Below, in pieces: positions 5,269 to 6,553 of a stretch of 6,553 nucleotides of DNA. The position numbers and the translations under genes were made by a program. The stretch's first letter is position 1; each line of letters begins with the position of its first letter. The stretch covers positions 1 through 6,553 of the forward strand of contig JAFYQC010000040.1 in the NCBI GenBank assembly GCA_017547265.1. Reading direction: 5' to 3'. The notes under the pieces were generated by a model. The model ran no database searches. It saw nothing but the letters and a program-made list of their open reading frames with translations, and had not been told where the DNA came from. This DNA comes from Kiritimatiellia bacterium (GTDB lineage: Bacteria; Verrucomicrobiota; Kiritimatiellia; RFP12; UBA1067).

Positions 5269-5279
5269 AAAGGATTGGC

Positions 5280-5576
5280 ATGACAAACGTGATGACAACC
5301 AAGATGTCTTCTAAAGGACAGATCGTTCTACCTGAAGCACTGCGCAAGATATATGGCTGGCAGAGCGGCACGGCGTTTACCGTCCTTGCGTATAAGGGTT
5401 CGATAATCATGCAGCCCCTTAGGACGCCTACGGAAGAAGAGATTGTTGCCGAATTTGAGGATGCTTTTGAAGTGGCTCGCCGCCAGGCGAAGTCTGCCGG
5501 AATGATGCCTGTGGACGTCACTAATGCAATTGCCGAGGTACGCAAAGCTCGGCGTGCTCGGAGGCGGCGGCGGTGA
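5280..5576 (+). CDS. AbrB/MazE-type antitoxin (SpoVT-AbrB domain)
   Basis: A protein of 98 residues. Residues 5-48 carry the swapped-hairpin AbrB fold signature: TTKMSSKGQIVLPEALRKIYG, then GTAFTVLAYKGSIIMQPL. This domain binds DNA as a dimer and recognises palindromes such as those at 5223-5234 and 5257-5268, so the gene probably represses its own operon. Residues 50-98 form a mainly helical tail that would wrap the PIN toxin and block it. The tail ends in an unusual arginine run (RRARRRRR) encoded by a CGG-rich stretch. The ATG at 5280 has AAAGGA 5 nt upstream; a later ATG at 5292 is less well placed. The stop TGA overlaps the toxin start as GTGA (5573-5576), so the two are co-translated. 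Confidence 0.9.
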   Translation: MTNVMTTKMSSKGQIVLPEALRKIYGWQSGTAFTVLAYKGSIIMQPLRTPTEEEIVAEFEDAFEVARRQAKSAGMMPVDVTNAIAEVRKARRARRRRR

Positions 5577-5977
5577 GGGCGGTTCTCGACACAAATGTTG
5601 TCATTAGCGCAATCTTCTTTGGTGGAATGCCGTTAAAGATAGTGCGCGCTGCGTTTGCGAAGAAGGTTGAACTTGTAGCGTCAAAAGCTGTCTTGCGAGA
5701 ATATCGTGAGGTGGCTGAGAGATTGCATGCACAATTTCCATCTGTGAACTATCGACGCCCATTGTCGATTCTTGAAAGCAAGCTGACCATTGTGCGTCCT
5801 GTGGCACTTGGAGAAACTGTCTGCCGCGATCCAGATGATGATGCCATCATCGCCTGTGCTCTTGGCGGTAAGGCTAAAGTAATTTGCAGCGGAGATGACG
5901 ACCTGCTTGCACTCAACGGATTTCGCGGACTGGAAATCATGCAACCGTCGGACTTTTGTCGGCAGATGAGGCTTTGA
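5573..5977 (+). CDS. PIN-domain ribonuclease toxin
   Basis: A 134-residue PIN-family toxin of the type annotated as 'putative toxin-antitoxin system toxin component, PIN family' (COG1569-like). PIN toxins are Mg-dependent RNases that cleave mRNA, tRNA or rRNA. Visible acidic active-site residues are D6 in MRAVLDTNVVISA, E43 or E46 in LREYREV, D87-D90 in CRDPDDDAIIACAL, and D108-D110 in CSGDDDLL. The closing GLEIMQPSDF is also typical. The length is full and nothing is missing, so it should be active. It starts with GTG within the GTGA overlap with the antitoxin stop. The alternative in-frame starts would lose the first catalytic aspartate. The target RNA cannot be predicted. Confidence 0.9.
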   Translation: MRAVLDTNVVISAIFFGGMPLKIVRAAFAKKVELVASKAVLREYREVAERLHAQFPSVNYRRPLSILESKLTIVRPVALGETVCRDPDDDAIIACALGGKAKVICSGDDDLLALNGFRGLEIMQPSDFCRQMRL

Positions 5978-6046
5978 TAGTTGCCGAACCTTTTATAGAA
6001 GCTGCGATATAGAATAGCGAATTCCTAAACGCTTTCAAACGCACCG

Positions 6047-6553
6047 TTACTCCTGCTCTTTGGGGTTGGCGATTGTGCGCAGGCCGATGCGGCGGAGGGC
6101 TTCGTTCTTAGATTCCCAAGTCTCGGGCGAAGTCTCGTTCTCGAGCTCGCGGCGGGTGCGCTCGTAGATCTGCATTTCCTGCGTCGTGCGCTCGTTGAGC
6201 CGCCGCCAAAACGAACGAGGCGTCCCGTTGCCGTTGGCGAGATAGTAGCGCATCTCCTCGCGGATGCCGTTGACGATCTGCTTGAGCTCCCTCAGCTCCC
6301 GCTCCTCGCCCGCGTCAATCGCGATGTCGCTCTCGGCGGAAAGCTCGTCCTTCGCATAGCCAGCGAAAGCCGCTTCCATCGTCGCGTCCAGGAGCCGTGG
6401 ATTCGCCCCTTTGGCGCACATCAGCTTCCCCGGCTGCGCGAAGACCGCGAGCATCTGGTCGCCAGTGCGCGGCAGAACCGCCGCGAAGTCGCCGCGCTCC
6501 AAGCCCTCCATGATCGCCGGGTCGCCGTAGATCTGGTGGCGCGGCGAAACCGC
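6047..6553 (-). CDS. QIxGD-family paralogue, C-terminal domain (5' end beyond the window)
   Basis: The minus-strand frame is open from the window edge to a TAA at 6047-6049. An internal ATG at 6509-6511 is not the start, because the 14 codons before it (PRHQIYGDPAI) continue the family motif RRQIIGDTAI of the 301-1059 and 4390-5139 proteins. Next come DFAAVLPRTGDQMLAVFAQPG, matching WSEVFPEEGERFLASFAIPG, then ELRELKQIVNGIREEMRYYLANGNG and the closing helix WESKNEALRRIGL. The C-terminus RTIANPKEQE is the one found as a scar at 5149-5182. The anchor region is outside the window, so membrane attachment is inferred from the paralogues. The gene converges with the toxin gene, with a 69-nt gap (5978-6046) in which I see no terminator. 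The function is unknown. Confidence 0.82.
   Translation of the reverse strand, partial: AVSPRHQIYGDPAIMEGLERGDFAAVLPRTGDQMLAVFAQPGKLMCAKGANPRLLDATMEAAFAGYAKDELSAESDIAIDAGEERELRELKQIVNGIREEMRYYLANGNGTPRSFWRRLNERTTQEMQIYERTRRELENETSPETWESKNEALRRIGLRTIANPKEQE

Noticed and set aside
5978..6046. Terminator between the converging toxin and paralogue genes
   Set aside because: No stem of useful length followed by a T-run was found on either strand.
6509..6511. ATG as the start of the minus-strand 6047 gene
   Set aside because: Conserved family residues (RHQIYGDPAI) continue upstream in frame to the window edge, so this Met is internal.

Overview
The window most resembles a chromosomal piece of a Kiritimatiellae/Verrucomicrobiota-type bacterium, probably from a metagenome. 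This is inferred from a textbook PEP-CTERM sorting tail (VPEP, hydrophobic segment, KRKRA), several secreted or membrane-anchored paralogues of no familiar family, and an AbrB/PIN toxin-antitoxin pair. No rRNA, tRNA, CRISPR array or transposase was seen.

Layout. (1) 1-66 reads as the C-terminal end of an upstream gene, 15 prolines then HRHCWR and a stop, followed by a rho-independent terminator at 79-114. (2) 301-1059 encodes a membrane protein with an N-terminal domain resembling that of GspF/PilC, one membrane span and a helical C-terminal domain. It has a TTG start and a candidate extended -10 promoter. (3) 1060-1401 holds no convincing gene. (4) 1402-2149 is a two-repeat secreted-type protein whose N-terminus is broken, followed by an intact PEP-CTERM protein (2202-2702) and a terminator-like hairpin. 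(5) 2785-5139 is a tight three-gene operon: a membrane-anchored protein with a proline-rich linker, a secreted protein that looks like a catalytically dead archaemetzincin, and a close paralogue of the 301-1059 protein. (6) 5149-5182 is a short scar matching the 3' end of yet another paralogue. (7) 5219-5977 is a complete toxin-antitoxin operon with a sigma-70-type promoter and two identical palindromic operators. (8) 6047-6553 on the minus strand is a fourth paralogue, running off the window.

The unifying theme is a family of four paralogues, here called the QIxGD family: 301-1059, 2785-3618, 4390-5139 and 6047-6553. They share a helical C-terminal domain; three have a clear (R/H)xQIxGDxAI motif and one (2785-3618) is a divergent relative. 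The N-terminal anchors differ. Positive-inside topology places the C-terminal domain outside the cytoplasm in the three copies whose N-terminus is visible. In the operon two such proteins flank, with a 1-nt gap and an ATGA overlap, the exported pseudo-metzincin, so the three products may form one cell-envelope assembly. The copies, the 3'-end scar and the broken repeat gene show that this locus has been reshaped by paralogue duplication and recombination. The function of the family is unknown from the sequence.
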